Notes under the pieces: model-generated
The model's database searches: none
Seen by the model: the letters and a program-made list of their open reading frames with translations, nothing else
What the model was told of the DNA's origin: nothing
Part shown: piece after piece, positions 24,901-32,313 of the stretch
Layout of the letters: every line of letters begins with the position of its first letter
Position numbering within the stretch: the stretch's first letter is position 1
From: Spisula solida
Taxonomy: Eukaryota; Mollusca; Bivalvia; Venerida; Mactridae
Assembly: GCA_947247005.1 (NCBI GenBank)
Contig: OX365949.1
Coordinates: forward strand, 21,457,130 to 21,521,129
Direction: 5' to 3'
Length of the DNA stretch: 64,000 bases
Made by a program: the position numbers and the translations under genes

Positions 24901-26707
24901 TTGCCAGTAAACAACTTGCCTGTCAATGACGTTGAAATTGCCAGTAAACAACTATCCTGTCAATGACCTTGAAATTGCCAGTAAACAACTTGCCTGTCAA
25001 TGACCTTAAAGTCATTGGTCAATGACCTTGAAATTATCTGTCAACCACCTTAAAGTTGCCCATTCTCTGTGTATGTAATCAGTAAGAACTAGAGGTTCTA
25101 GTATATACTTCAGTTTGTTCATAGCAGTTAACAACTAGAGGAGCATAATGTACAAGCTTCTGTATCATTACAATGTGGTTAGACGTACTCAATGTATATA
25201 ATTGAGTGAGAATGCTGAAGTAAATTGTCATTATCTCGACTTAAACTGTCCTTACCATATACTTATATACCCCTTGGGTTGTGTCTCAGACAGTGGTATG
25301 TTCTATAGAAGGGCAGATCGAGAATGTTTTCTCAGGAAGGGGTCCTACCAGCTATATTTCCTAATATTTGTACAGAATGTGGTTTGTGCAATACAATTTA
25401 AGGGTTCATGTACCTTGCTAAAATGTTATTTTATACCTAAAATTTACCTGTATGTGAATTAGGCTGGTCTCATTACTCATGTTCTAGCAGATGACTTGCA
25501 ACAGGTTCAGAAAAATCTGACAATACAATACAACCTCTGTAGAGGGACATCCTTTAGGAGCTGCATATTTTGGTCATTGTATAGAGGTTGTTGCTCTGCA
25601 GAGGTTAAATTTATAGTAAATATCAGCTTAGGAAAATTTTGAAGGTGTTGTTATAGAGAGGTTGTTGCTCTTCAAAGGGCCGCTCTGGAGAGGTTGCACT
25701 GTATATGACTATAATCTATATTTTATGTTATATAACTGCAGGATGAAGAGAAAGAGAATGTACCTGCCACTAACATAGATGATGTGAAGATAAGTATCAT
25801 AGAAGATGAGTCTGACAGTCACGTCAAGACTAGAGGAGATAGTAGCAGACGACACGAGAAACCAGAACAAAGATCTACGAAACCTTCCGCACCCGCTCCT
25901 CCTAGAGTTAAAGAACAAACTAAAGACTCACAAAGAGGTAATAGAGAAAGTGTTCACAATGAACAAGTTGCTCATACAGCAGCTCATGGGAATTCCCAAC
26001 GGAACAGAAGTGCTGAAAACGAGTCACGTAAATCTGAATCACCCAGAAACAGTCGGGAACCAGAGCCGATCCATATTCATTTGGCTCATACTGACTCTGG
26101 TTCTAAACGCGGTGGTTCTAGTTCACCGAGAGAATCTGAGCCGCATAAAGCTGGTGATACTCGGCCCCATAGTCGCGATATTCCGACTGAAAGTAAGTCA
26201 GCTGTGGCCCCTAATCCACAAGTGAAACAGTTACAACAATCAGGTGCAGGGGTATCTAGGACACCATCATTCCAGAAAAAGCGAGAGTCACAAAAGCGAA
26301 GAAGCATCGATATGTTAGCTGATGCTGATAAAACTGAAAATTCCTCTCAAGTTCGATATCCCACCGGTACTGGGACCGGAACGTTGGCCGATTTGAAAAA
26401 GCATCGTTCCGAACAACACAAATTTGGCAATGGTCTCGACGCTCAAGTTCAAAGTCTTTTCTTGCATAGTTTAACGGATGATACTAAGAAGTATAGTAGC
26501 AGTGGTATCAGTTCTCCCCCAAGCAAGGAAAACACGCAGAATGGTAAAAATGTGCAGAATAATAATAATAACAACAATTCTGGTCAATCGCGACCGCCTA
26601 CATTTATATCCGATAGTGGAACTTTACGGAGATTCTCTGCTCCCACCTCGTCACCTGTTGTCGGGGACGACGACAAATTTAAAAACGATTGCTGTGTTAT
26701 ATTGTGA
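3867..26707 (+). CDS. PPP1R16: PPP1R16-family (MYPT3/TIMAP) PP1 regulatory subunit, 3' half of gene (4 exons)
   Basis: The coding join is 3867-3942, 7179-7296, 21192-21321 and 25742-26707 (1290 nt, 429 residues plus stop). Phases match at every junction (0; 1; 2; 0) and all introns are GT-AG. The reading starts inside an ankyrin repeat (PEVIELLVKSGGDIDAKTK), continues GETPFDLAEDPDVKQKI and reaches a basic IRRTSM segment. It then has an acidic/hydrophobic stretch, a long Ser/Arg/Asn-rich tail and ends NDCCVIL. An ankyrin domain followed by a GETP-D helix, an RRxS site and a C-terminal CaaX box is the layout of PPP1R16A/B, which bind the PP1 catalytic subunit and anchor it to membranes by prenylation. 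X=Leu suggests geranylgeranylation, and the preceding Cys could be palmitoylated; both are inference. The N-terminal PP1-docking motif and first ankyrin repeats are upstream of the window. The A versus B paralogue cannot be assigned and may not apply in an invertebrate. Confidence 0.88.
3943..7178. other. PPP1R16 intron between exons at 3867 and 7179
   Basis: Holds the 43-bp tandem repeat at 5178-5300 and a dispersed-repeat fragment around 6720-6900 ('cataCCCCTCCAC...TTCCTCCACATGG', shared with 10900-11035). A G10 run lies near 6751. A 104-codon open frame at 4043-4357 overlaps repeat-like sequence and is not considered a gene. Confidence 0.6.
5178..5300. repeat. 43-bp tandem repeat, about 2.8 copies
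   Basis: The unit containing 'GACAACACTGATTGAAAGG' repeats at 5178, 5221 and 5264. The first two copies are nearly identical and the third has diverged. Confidence 0.85.
7179..7296 (+). CDS. PPP1R16: PPP1R16 exon: end of ankyrin domain and basic linker
   Basis: Acceptor tttcacag, donor GG|gtaagt. The first two bases complete the Asp codon of the previous exon. The peptide reads DLAEDPDVKQKILDLKDEM, then a basic linker (SRSKDHVRNRRVNTR). In PPP1R16 proteins the Asp-Leu-(Cys/Ala)-Glu-Asp segment caps the ankyrin domain and is followed by an amphipathic, Lys-rich helix. The exon ends in phase 2. Confidence 0.88.
8277..8522. mobile_element. TIR element, about 246 bp
   Basis: Left end CTGGCCCCGATCTCCTGAAG; right end, reverse complemented, CTGACCCCGATCTCCCGAAG. 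The arms pair for over 25 bp, continuing into 'CATCTCAATC' versus 'CATTTCATG'. The interior is A+T-rich with no coding. The superfamily is not assignable. Confidence 0.7.
9120..9190. repeat. Short hairpin (about 32-bp arms)
   Basis: TCCTTTGGCACAAC...GGTTGTATTTCTCTAT is followed after 7 nt by its near reverse complement ATAGAGAGATACAACC...GTTGTGCCAAAGGA. The arms differ at about three positions. Probably a tiny foldback element. Confidence 0.8.
9665..9930 (+). repeat. Dispersed repeat, family shared with 29741-29960
   Basis: Blocks 'TTGGTACCAAA', 'AGGAATTTTA' and 'GAGTTAT...TTTGTGGGA' recur in the same order at 29820-29930. It includes a short CTGT run (9728-9750). There is no coding. Confidence 0.55.
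10820..11035 (+). mobile_element. tRNA-derived SINE-like repeat
   Basis: The head has a box A-like TAGTGGTTAGGTCGCTGG and a box B-like GGGTTGATTCCC about 30 nt apart, as in a tRNA-type Pol III promoter. The following tail ('CATACCCCTCCATG', 'TCCTCCACATGTGG', 'GGACACAGTTCAGG') recurs near 6720-6900 and, inverted, near 42460-42560 and 49480-49590. Confidence 0.55.
11053..11273. mobile_element. TIR element with 'ATGCTGTAAAAT' ends
   Basis: Ends tGCTGTAAAATAAT and ATGATTTTACAGTACA are inverted. The interior has repeated 'CCACAAATTT' and 'CCACGAAAAT' blocks. A similar 'ACTGTAAAATCATATATTTTCG' style of small element is common in molluscs (from memory). Confidence 0.6.
12240..12540. repeat. Degenerate tandem repeat
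   Basis: Irregular copies, spaced about 40-55 bp, of a unit like 'TTTTGGACTGGTTCATTAATG' split by small indels (near 12256, 12330, 12360, 12448 and 12505). A related 'GACTGGTTCTAATTTTTTGC' array occurs at 15040-15230. Confidence 0.55.
12792..12898. repeat. Small inverted repeat
   Basis: CCACAGGAACTTGCATAATT pairs with AATTGTGCAAGTTCCTGTGG across a 67-bp A+T-rich spacer; one mismatch. Probably a foldback element. Confidence 0.75.
13376..13500. repeat. Degenerate tandem repeat, about 3 copies
   Basis: 'TTTTGTCCTA(T)GTATT(A/G)AAG' followed by 'CAACT..GTCTCATAT' recurs with about 40-50-bp spacing. Confidence 0.5.
13686..14102. mobile_element. Tc1/mariner-like MITE, family copy 1
   Basis: Left end TA-CAGTGCCCACCAAAAATGA, right end ACTTTTGGTGGGCAGTG-TA, flanked by TA. 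The interior (for example 'AAAATAACCATGTGATCAAA', 'GTACCAATTAATGTATGG') matches the copy at 43140-44071. TA targets and CAGT-starting termini fit Tc1-like elements. There is no intact transposase. Confidence 0.8.
15040..15230. repeat. Degenerate 30-bp-scale tandem repeat
   Basis: About seven copies of 'GACTGGTTCTAATTTTTTGC' with variable T/A runs and spacing of 28-33 bp. Replication slippage is the likely origin. Confidence 0.7.
16718..16863. mobile_element. MITE with 'CAGTACAACCTCT' ends, copy 1
   Basis: Begins CAGTACAACCTCTGTC and ends AGAGAGGTTGTACTG. The interior ('GGAGCTGCA.AT', 'GGTGTTGTTATAGAGAGGTTG') matches 25526-25701. Confidence 0.7.
18777..18900. repeat. Palindromic foldback element, 124 bp
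   Basis: TAGGAGAGATCA and TGATCTCTCCTA are exact inverted ends. The inner 'ACCACCAGCTAGCTATTGG' and 'CCAATAGATTGCTGGTGG' also pair, so most of the unit can fold on itself. Confidence 0.75.
20171..20450 (+). repeat. Dispersed repeat, family shared with 46261-46672
   Basis: Contains 'TATGCCCCCAATCTTTGATG', 'GGTCAGTAGGTCAAAGGTCA' and 'TGTGACCTTTACCATT'. The same blocks occur reverse-complemented at 46261-46672. The overlapping 116-codon open frame (20103-20453) is repeat sequence and not a gene. Confidence 0.65.
20634..20903 (+). mobile_element. Small TIR element, family M6 copy 2
   Basis: CAGGGGTGTCAA...TTGACACCCCTG flanked by an exact 6-bp duplication ATACAT (20628-20633, 20904-20909). The interior matches the other M6 copies ('CCAAATTAAAAATC', 'CAAACAAGAGGCCTT', 'TTCAGAGCAGATT'). 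Confidence 0.88.
21192..21321 (+). CDS. PPP1R16: PPP1R16 exon: RRTS site and acidic segment
   Basis: Acceptor gatttcag, donor ATG|gtaaat. The first base completes a Gly codon. The peptide contains ASIRRTSMRGEKRPLFKKEA, then EEALHPFGVSF and an acidic NNDEDDMGDFM. RRTS is a minimal PKA consensus and sits where TIMAP has its PKA-phosphorylated RRxS serine (family knowledge). It follows a 13.9-kb intron and ends in phase 0. Confidence 0.87.
21872..22303 (+). mobile_element. TIR element with CAGGG ends, copy 1
   Basis: The left arm CAGGGCCCGGAATTACAACC and following 'AATACTCAGCACTCAAATATTG' pair with the right arm 'CAATATTTGAGTGCTGAG' ... 'GGTTGTAATTCCGTCCCTG'. The arms are about 45 bp. A second copy lies at 50173-50606. 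CAGGG termini resemble hAT elements, but no 8-bp duplication is clear. Confidence 0.75.
22780..23175. repeat. 38-bp minisatellite, about 10 copies
   Basis: 'GACAGTTTTGTAAATTTGCC' recurs at 22795, 22833, 22871 and so on to 23137, exactly every 38 bp, joined by 'TGACATGTCTGTTGGTTT'. Copies differ by 0-2 bases. 38 is not a multiple of 3 and the unit lacks minus-strand stops, so all three minus frames stay open and give an artificial 135-residue repeat peptide. Confidence 0.97.
23440..23760 (+). mobile_element. SINE-like repeat
   Basis: A box B-like GGGTTCGATCCCTACTC (23469-23485) is followed by 'GACGAGACGTTAAGTGAGGT' and 'TACATCGGCATGTAAAAGA', a composition typical of tRNA-derived SINEs with a conserved central domain. 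Box A is poorly preserved. Confidence 0.5.
24600..25062. repeat. 37-bp minisatellite within a degenerate array
   Basis: Regular copies 'CCTGTCAATGACGTTGAAAT' + 'TGCCAGTAAACAACT' start at 24808, 24845, 24882, 24919 and 24956, with a partial copy at 24993. Flanks contain degenerate 'ACCTTAAAGTTGCCTGTCAA' copies. An alternating 'ACTATC/ACTTGC' junction suggests two unit subtypes expanded together. Confidence 0.92.
25526..25701. mobile_element. MITE with 'CAATACAACCTCT' ends, copy 2
   Basis: Starts CAATACAACCTCTGTAGAGG, ends GGAGAGGTTGCACTG. The interior shares 'GGAGCTGCATATT' and 'GGTGTTGTTATAGAGAGGTTG' with 16718-16863. It ends 40 bp before the last PPP1R16 acceptor, so it may overlap the branch-point region. 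Confidence 0.65.
25742..26707 (+). CDS. PPP1R16: PPP1R16 last exon: disordered tail and CaaX box
   Basis: Acceptor ctgcag before 25742; the frame is open for 321 codons to TGA at 26705-26707. It starts DEEKENVPATNIDDVKISII, followed by a Ser/Arg/Glu/Pro-rich low-complexity tail and an Asn run near 26554-26580. A KKRESQKRRSIDMLAD segment has a further RRS basic site. A conserved-looking ADLKKHRSEQHKFGNGLDAQ segment precedes the end. The terminus KFKNDCCVIL is a CaaX prenylation box. Codon use stays coding-like through the whole exon, although most of the tail is probably unstructured. Confidence 0.9.
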   Translation, partial: DEEKENVPATNIDDVKISIIEDESDSHVKTRGDSSRRHEKPEQRSTKPSAPAPPRVKEQTKDSQRGNRESVHNEQVAHTAAHGNSQRNRSAENESRKSESPRNSREPEPIHIHLAHTDSGSKRGGSSSPRESEPHKAGDTRPHSRDIPTESKSAVAPNPQVKQLQQSGAGVSRTPSFQKKRESQKRRSIDMLADADKTENSSQVRYPTGTGTGTLADLKKHRSEQHKFGNGLDAQVQSLFLHSLTDDTKKYSSSGISSPPSKENTQNGKNVQNNNNNNNSGQSRPPTFISDSGTLRRFSAPTSSPVVGDDDKFKNDCCVIL

Positions 26708-26825
26708 CCTGTCTTGTGTAGACGTTAGTAAATTATACATGTAGGTACTGAAATTCCATGAATTGATTATTTTCAAGAATTCATTGTTACTTATATTTTT
26801 ATTCGCCAAAGTAATTTTTATATTA

Positions 26826-26831
26826 AATAAA
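26826..26831 (+). terminator. Candidate polyadenylation signal AATAAA for PPP1R16
   Basis: A canonical AATAAA lies 119 nt after the stop codon in A+T-rich sequence. A second AATAAA near 27903-27908 would give a longer 3' UTR. Nothing in the sequence decides between them. Confidence 0.4.
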
Positions 26832-27030
26832 AAACAGAAACTTATAATATTATACATTTATATAATATAACTGTAGAATGTTTTTTTTGTCATATTAGTA
26901 ATGGAAGTTAGATGATCTTTGTGGTTATATGTGTGATATAAATGAAACACGGGGTGATAAATTGATGAACATATCGTTTGTATAGTGCAGAGATTTTAAC
27001 CTGATCCTCAACCTTCCTGATAAGCATAAT

Positions 27031-27262
27031 TAGTCCCCTACCAGTTTTTGACCGGAGGGGACTATAGGTTTGCCCTCCGTCCGTCATTTTGTCAAAAAAT
27101 CTGGATCCTGACATATCTCAAACAGTTTCCAGCTAGTTTTATGAAACTTGGTATGTGGATAAGGGGCAATAAGGGGATAATGCACGTCCAAAACTATTTT
27201 GATTCCGACCAAAATTGTGGTTGCTATGGCAACAGAAACATTGAAAATGGCTTAAAACCGGT
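27031..27262 (+). repeat. Dispersed repeat 'TAGTCCCCTAC...ACCGGTAGGGGACT'
   Basis: Starts TAGTCCCCTACCAGTTTTTG, with 'CCGGAGGGGACTATAGGTTT' and 'GCCCTCCGTCCGTC', and ends ACCGGTAGGGGACT. An inverted fragment of the same family lies at 41868-41932. Confidence 0.65.
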
Positions 27263-28001
27263 AGGGGACTTCTGTATTGCTTGCAATTCTTAATTACTTG
27301 TTTAACATTTAATGTCTTGTCTATATTAATAACCTCGGTTGTATGTTTTTTATTAGCAGCGAACATCACGAAGAGACTCAAGGTGTTATACAAATGTAAA
27401 GGACTGATGTTGCACGATTTGCTTGCAGAAATTGATATATTCAATCAATGCAAGAACCTTATAATTTATTCATACATAAAGGTTAGGATCTGGTCAATAT
27501 CTCCGCACTATAACTGATGCATAACACATGTATGTGTATAAATTATAAAAAAATCATAATGTAAATTTATAGATTATATTGTACATAGATAGATAATGCC
27601 TTTAAACTGACTTATGTCAATGTACGTGTATTTCTGTCCTTTTATATTTTGGTGTTGAATTTAGTACCGTAGATCTTTTTCCAATCAAATTTTATAATAT
27701 CGTTTCACTTGAAAAATCTCAATTCTTGTAGAGATGGTGTTGATATAACAAACATGGTGTCAACCTGTTGTTATTGTAGTTATATAGTTAAAACATTTCA
27801 TGACATGCTCACAATTTCAAAATTTCGTTTATATTGTGTACAAGGATTTTAAAATTACTCATGTCTCCTAGTATAAATCATGGAATGAAACTTTTGCAAG
27901 AAAATAAAGGTCTATGACATGTTTGTAAAAGTTAGGTACAAAGGTACTATGAAGACTTGCTTGTATAGGTTTTCATCATGGCTTATCAGTATGATAGATG
28001 C

Positions 28002-28300
28002 GGTTATTATACCCCACAAACAAAGTTTGAAGGGGGTATACTGGAGTCACCATGTTGGTTGGTCTGGTGGTCGGTCCCTCTGTTAGCAAAATTGTGTTCA
28101 CTGCGTAACTTTGTCGTTTCTTACAGTATTTTAAAATAGCTTGGTACAATTATTCACCACATCAAAACGATGTGTCATGCGCAAGACTTGAGCCTCTAGC
28201 TCCAAGGTCAAAGTCGCATGAACAATTTTAAATAATATTCCTGTGTCAAGGCAGTGTTGCAGGGTTACGATTTATCACTCCAGTGATAGGTCTAGTTTTC
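28002..28300 (+). repeat. Dispersed repeat 'TATACCCCACAAACAAAGTT'
   Basis: Begins TATTATACCCCACAAACAAA and continues 'GGGGGTATACTGGAGTCACC' and 'TTGGTCTGGTGGTCGGTC', with 'CTCCAAGGTCAAAGTC' inside. The start is a familiar bivalve-type repeat by appearance. Only one copy is in the window. Confidence 0.45.
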
Positions 28301-29740
28301 AGCTACCATTATTCTAGATAGTCGCTTATTTTGTATGTTTGTTGATGATTCTCTGTTTTAGGTACTACATGTATATATTAAAAATAATTTATCATGCATT
28401 TGAGTGTAATAACTATTCACTCTCTACCTTTAGTTTCATGAAAATCATCTGAATTTGCAGGGTTATTTAAATATCGGTTGTTTTGTAACAAGACATTTGA
28501 TTGGTCAGTAAAATATAACAACAGTTCTTACTGGTTGATTTTAAGTGCTTTATTATGTTGAATATTTTAACCTGACTGTGACCTTCAGATTGTCTGGCTT
28601 TTATGTGAGGCCTAAAATAAAATCTTCTTTTTTCTCATGACGCTGGTTACCCACCAAAATTTCCCATACCTGAATTTTTTTATTGAGAAAACAGAAAAAA
28701 ATTGGGATGGGGTGAATTTAGCAATAGTTGTTCAGTATATAAAGTATTTCTACAGGTCTTACTACCCAACTTAAATGAAATGGGTCATGGGAAGGGAAAA
28801 CAAAAGTTTTTATTTTAAGTCTTAATGTATGCTATTTTTGATTGCAAGGAAACAAAATTACAAATTCTGTTTTAAATGAAATTCTCATCGGGCATTAAAT
28901 TTTTTGTAGTAAATTAGATGTTATTTCTGAAATGTCCGCACTGTTTTGAATGCAAAAAAGTGCAATTTTGGTGGTTTAAATCAATTATATAAGCAAAAAT
29001 CATGGTAGTAATCCGGATACACCATGTCTAGGTCGTCAGAGATTTATACTGTTTCCATATGGCTCTGACAGAACTAAAAATGATGTTATGCTCTGACGGA
29101 ACTCAGGATACAGGAAAATAGTACAATTTTCTGATGAAACTTAGAAGTATGTCGGGATTAGTACTGTGTATTCAGCAGAAAATTTATTGTATGTTCATGA
29201 TTTCGCTACGATGCTACGCTTTATGTATACTTATAGGAAAGGTTGTGTAGTTTTGAACGATCATCAAAAATTGTGACTTTGATTTCTTGAACACTCGCCA
29301 GTTTGTGTTTTTAAACGTGATATAAATTGACATTTCTCATAAATCATGACTTTATATCTCATTGAATTTATTTTGCAAATACTAGACAGAGAACTGTGCA
29401 TTTTGTATCTCACCATACTTTAGTTGTATTATATATTACGTTCAAATTTCCGTTCATTCTCACACATGAAATGTATTATCCTAGTTGTTTTTATACCATG
29501 CTCATATAGAGCTTCATAAATACATTCCATAGTACACAAAGTTTGTGTAAACATGCTTGTTTTACAAGTCATTTCATTTTTTTTATATGTGTTTTGCAGA
29601 TTTGTTCTCATATTATGTTCATGTTCGGAATCAGTCACCATTAATTGTCTCAAAGCTTAGAGGGGAGGTGGTGATTTATTTATCAATTATTTCTCAAACA
29701 GCGCAATATAAGAGAAGTTACTCCATTGTTATAGTATAAT

Positions 29741-29960
29741 TATGTCTCTCACATGTAGTGGGCGTGCTAGATGGATGGATGCCACATAGTTTGTGCTTGC
29801 TCTCCTTAACCACTGTTCAGATTCCAATGAAACTAAACACAAATGCTTGGTACCAAATCTGGTTGAGCATATTTTCAGGAATTTTAGGTTGCATCAAAAT
29901 TGCCAGAGTTATAATATCTTTGTGGGAAACATACGATTTTGTGTTAAAAACTCTACTATA
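29741..29960 (+). repeat. Dispersed repeat, family shared with 9665-9930
   Basis: 'TTGGTACCAAATCTGGTTGA', 'CAGGAATTTTAGGTTGC' and 'TTTGTGGGAAACATAC' occur in the same order as at 9815-9905. Overlapping open frames are not considered genes. Confidence 0.55.
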
Positions 29961-30234
29961 GACTGTAGTGATATTTTGATGTATAATTGGTTCATAATGC
30001 AAACAGACGATAACCAAGCTGCAGATATATGGGGAAGCAAATTGTACAAGCACATCTACCTTTATACCATCAGAAGTAGGCAACTTAAGAACATTGTTTT
30101 GTTAAAATTAAAAGAATATGAACGATAACACTGTTCATTCCATTCTTGGTATACTATCTCCATGACAACTAGATACATGACTTCGGTGCATGATTAAATT
30201 AACTCATAGAATAATTACCATTAGTTTCATGTAT

Positions 30235-30501
30235 ACACTCAACCACTTTTCTAATTGGTCAATTTTCAAACTCTAAATACGTATAACTGTGATAATAATT
30301 TTTGACGATATGTTGCACACAAATGTGTTATGTAATAGATCCTGTAACACTCAAATCATTAAAAATCAAAATCATGTTCCAAAGTATGCGTGGTCATTCA
30401 TGCAATACATTTTGCATTTTTCGCCATCAAATAATATGATCCCAGTTAAAGAAAGGTATTTCGGGTTTGAAAAGTGACCAATTAGAAAAGTTGTTGAGTG
30501 T
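30235..30501. mobile_element. TIR element, 267 bp with about 40-bp ends
   Basis: Left ACACTCAACCACTTTTCTAA + 'TTGGTCAATTTTCAAACTC' pairs with right 'GGGTTTGAAAAGTGACCAA' + TTAGAAAAGTTGTTGAGTGT. Arms differ at about 4 positions. The interior is A+T-rich with no coding. Confidence 0.8.
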
Positions 30502-31997
30502 TGACTTTCTATTCAGCATTTTTGGCTGTCTGTTATTTTGGTAAATTGATTGTAGCCTCTTTGTATTGACCTAATGCCAAAGTTTCATGTCTTGTCTTCT
30601 GTTAGATATGGTATACATGCAACATTTCGTCTGTGTGCTCACAAAACAGGTAGGTCAGGACTAGCATGCATGCCTGTAAGACGGTCATTGGTAATTCAAG
30701 ATTGAATTTATATTATCTAAATGAAAATAAGTCGATACTGAGGTACGGTTGTTGTGCAATAGAATGATAGTAGTGTGGTTGTCAAGTATGTGCGTTGTCA
30801 AGGATACAGATGGTCTGGGATACACAATGTCAAGGACACACAATGTCAAGGATACACTTGGTCAAGGATACACATTTGTATATTGATATTTGTCATCAAA
30901 AATTTTAAAAATGACTGTTGAAAGTATGGTCTTTAACTCTAGACACAGCAAACATAGCAATTTCAAATAAAAATGTATTTGAATAATATGGAAATGATAT
31001 AGTTGTAAATTAAGTATAATAATAAGCATATAGAAAAGCCTGATGTTATTAAAATGGTATGGGGTTTTATAATCAGTTGCAATATTTAAAATTTTTCCTA
31101 GATTTCTTGTAGTTTCACAATGTACAAATGTAGACTGATTGCGTGATACTTTAAATAAAATATTGAGTCTACATGCTACAGTGCTTTACAAGCTTCTAAT
31201 TAATGCCTATTATTTTCATAACCAGTTTCGTTCATTTTGGTGTTAAATTTAATTTCATGTTTTTGTTAACTAATTTTAGATTTTTTACGATATTGTCAGT
31301 TTAGCATGATCGTCGGTATTATTATTTCAGATTTATATAATTATGTGTTTTTGGTCTTGTTTAGACTGAAGCATTATATATCTTTTCATTATTACACTTT
31401 AGTGTCCAATTTAGATATATTTTATAACATTTTGGCCTAACTTTACTTTGTTAATCTGGAGCTACTAGATATGGCCGACTCTTTATTCTCATTTTACCAT
31501 CAGTTTAATTTCAATGATTTGAATTTTCCAACAAAGAAGAATAACATAAAAATCATCTTTACATTCCACTATATGCAGAATCCAAGATGGCAACCAAGAT
31601 GGCTGCCAAAATTCCACTATATGCTTTTACTCACAAAATTTCGTTTCCAATGAAGACAGTTAGTATACAAACCGTGTGTTATTTCAATGTGCCTTTCTTG
31701 GTTGATTATGGAATAGTTTTTAGTGCCCCCACCCACCACTGGGAGGGGGATATATAGATTTGTGTGTACAGAGTATGGGGTTCTAGTTTAACCTTCTACT
31801 TCTTATACCATACACGATGCACTGTTCTGATTAGAGGTATAACGAGAATGTGAACATGTCTTGACAGCCTTTGAGGGGCAAATATCAAGAATAACCGCCC
31901 TTAATAAGGTCATTTGGTAAGGTCCATTCTTATAATTGGATTTCTGATATATCTAACTCGCTTACTCACAATTACATTTTGAAACGTAGGAATTTAA

Positions 31998-32313
31998 TGC
32001 ACCTATCAATGTTTTCCCCCAGAAGGAGGGCGGCGGGCTGACCCAGGGGAATTTGACATTTTTACTTTTTTACTAATTTTTTACTAAATCCCCACTATAG
32101 AGCAAGGGCAATTCGTCAAAATCCCCTCACTGGGAGATGCTTTATTCCAACACTGGGAATCAAAATTTTGGGCAAAGTCTATTTCCCGGGACTCGGCACC
32201 ATTCTGTCTGTCAAATTCCCACCTATCGGGAACAGCCTTATGTCAAAATTCCTGTGTATGCCCGCCGCTTCCCCCCCCCCCCCCCCCCCCTGGGGAAAAC
32301 ATTGATAGGTGCA
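31998..32313. mobile_element. PIF/Harbinger-like MITE, 316 bp
   Basis: TGCACCTATCAATGTTTTCC...GGAAAACATTGATAGGTGCA exact inverted ends, flanked on both sides by TAA. A 3-bp TWA duplication is typical of PIF/Harbinger. It contains a C18 run (about 32273-32290), inverted 'GGGAATT/AATTCCC' motifs and no ORF. Confidence 0.75.

Larger units (their letters stand above)
21322..25741. other. 4.4-kb PPP1R16 intron before the last exon
   Basis: Carries an M-hAT-like element (21872), the 38-bp minisatellite (22780), a SINE-like repeat (23440), the 37-bp minisatellite (24600) and a MITE (25526) ending 40 bp before the last acceptor. A duplicated 'GACTTTATGGTAA' sequence occurs at 21312 (the exon donor) and 21468. 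Only the first copy is a sensible exon end. Confidence 0.6.
26708..31997. other. PPP1R16 3' UTR and downstream non-coding sequence
   Basis: No coding region supported. Contains dispersed repeats at 27031, 28002, 29741 and 30235, and a short tandem 'GTCAAGGATACACAATGTCA' cluster at 30790-30870. Paired 'AAGATGGCAACCAAGATGGC' sequence lies near 31583. The rest is A+T-rich and unassigned. Confidence 0.5.
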
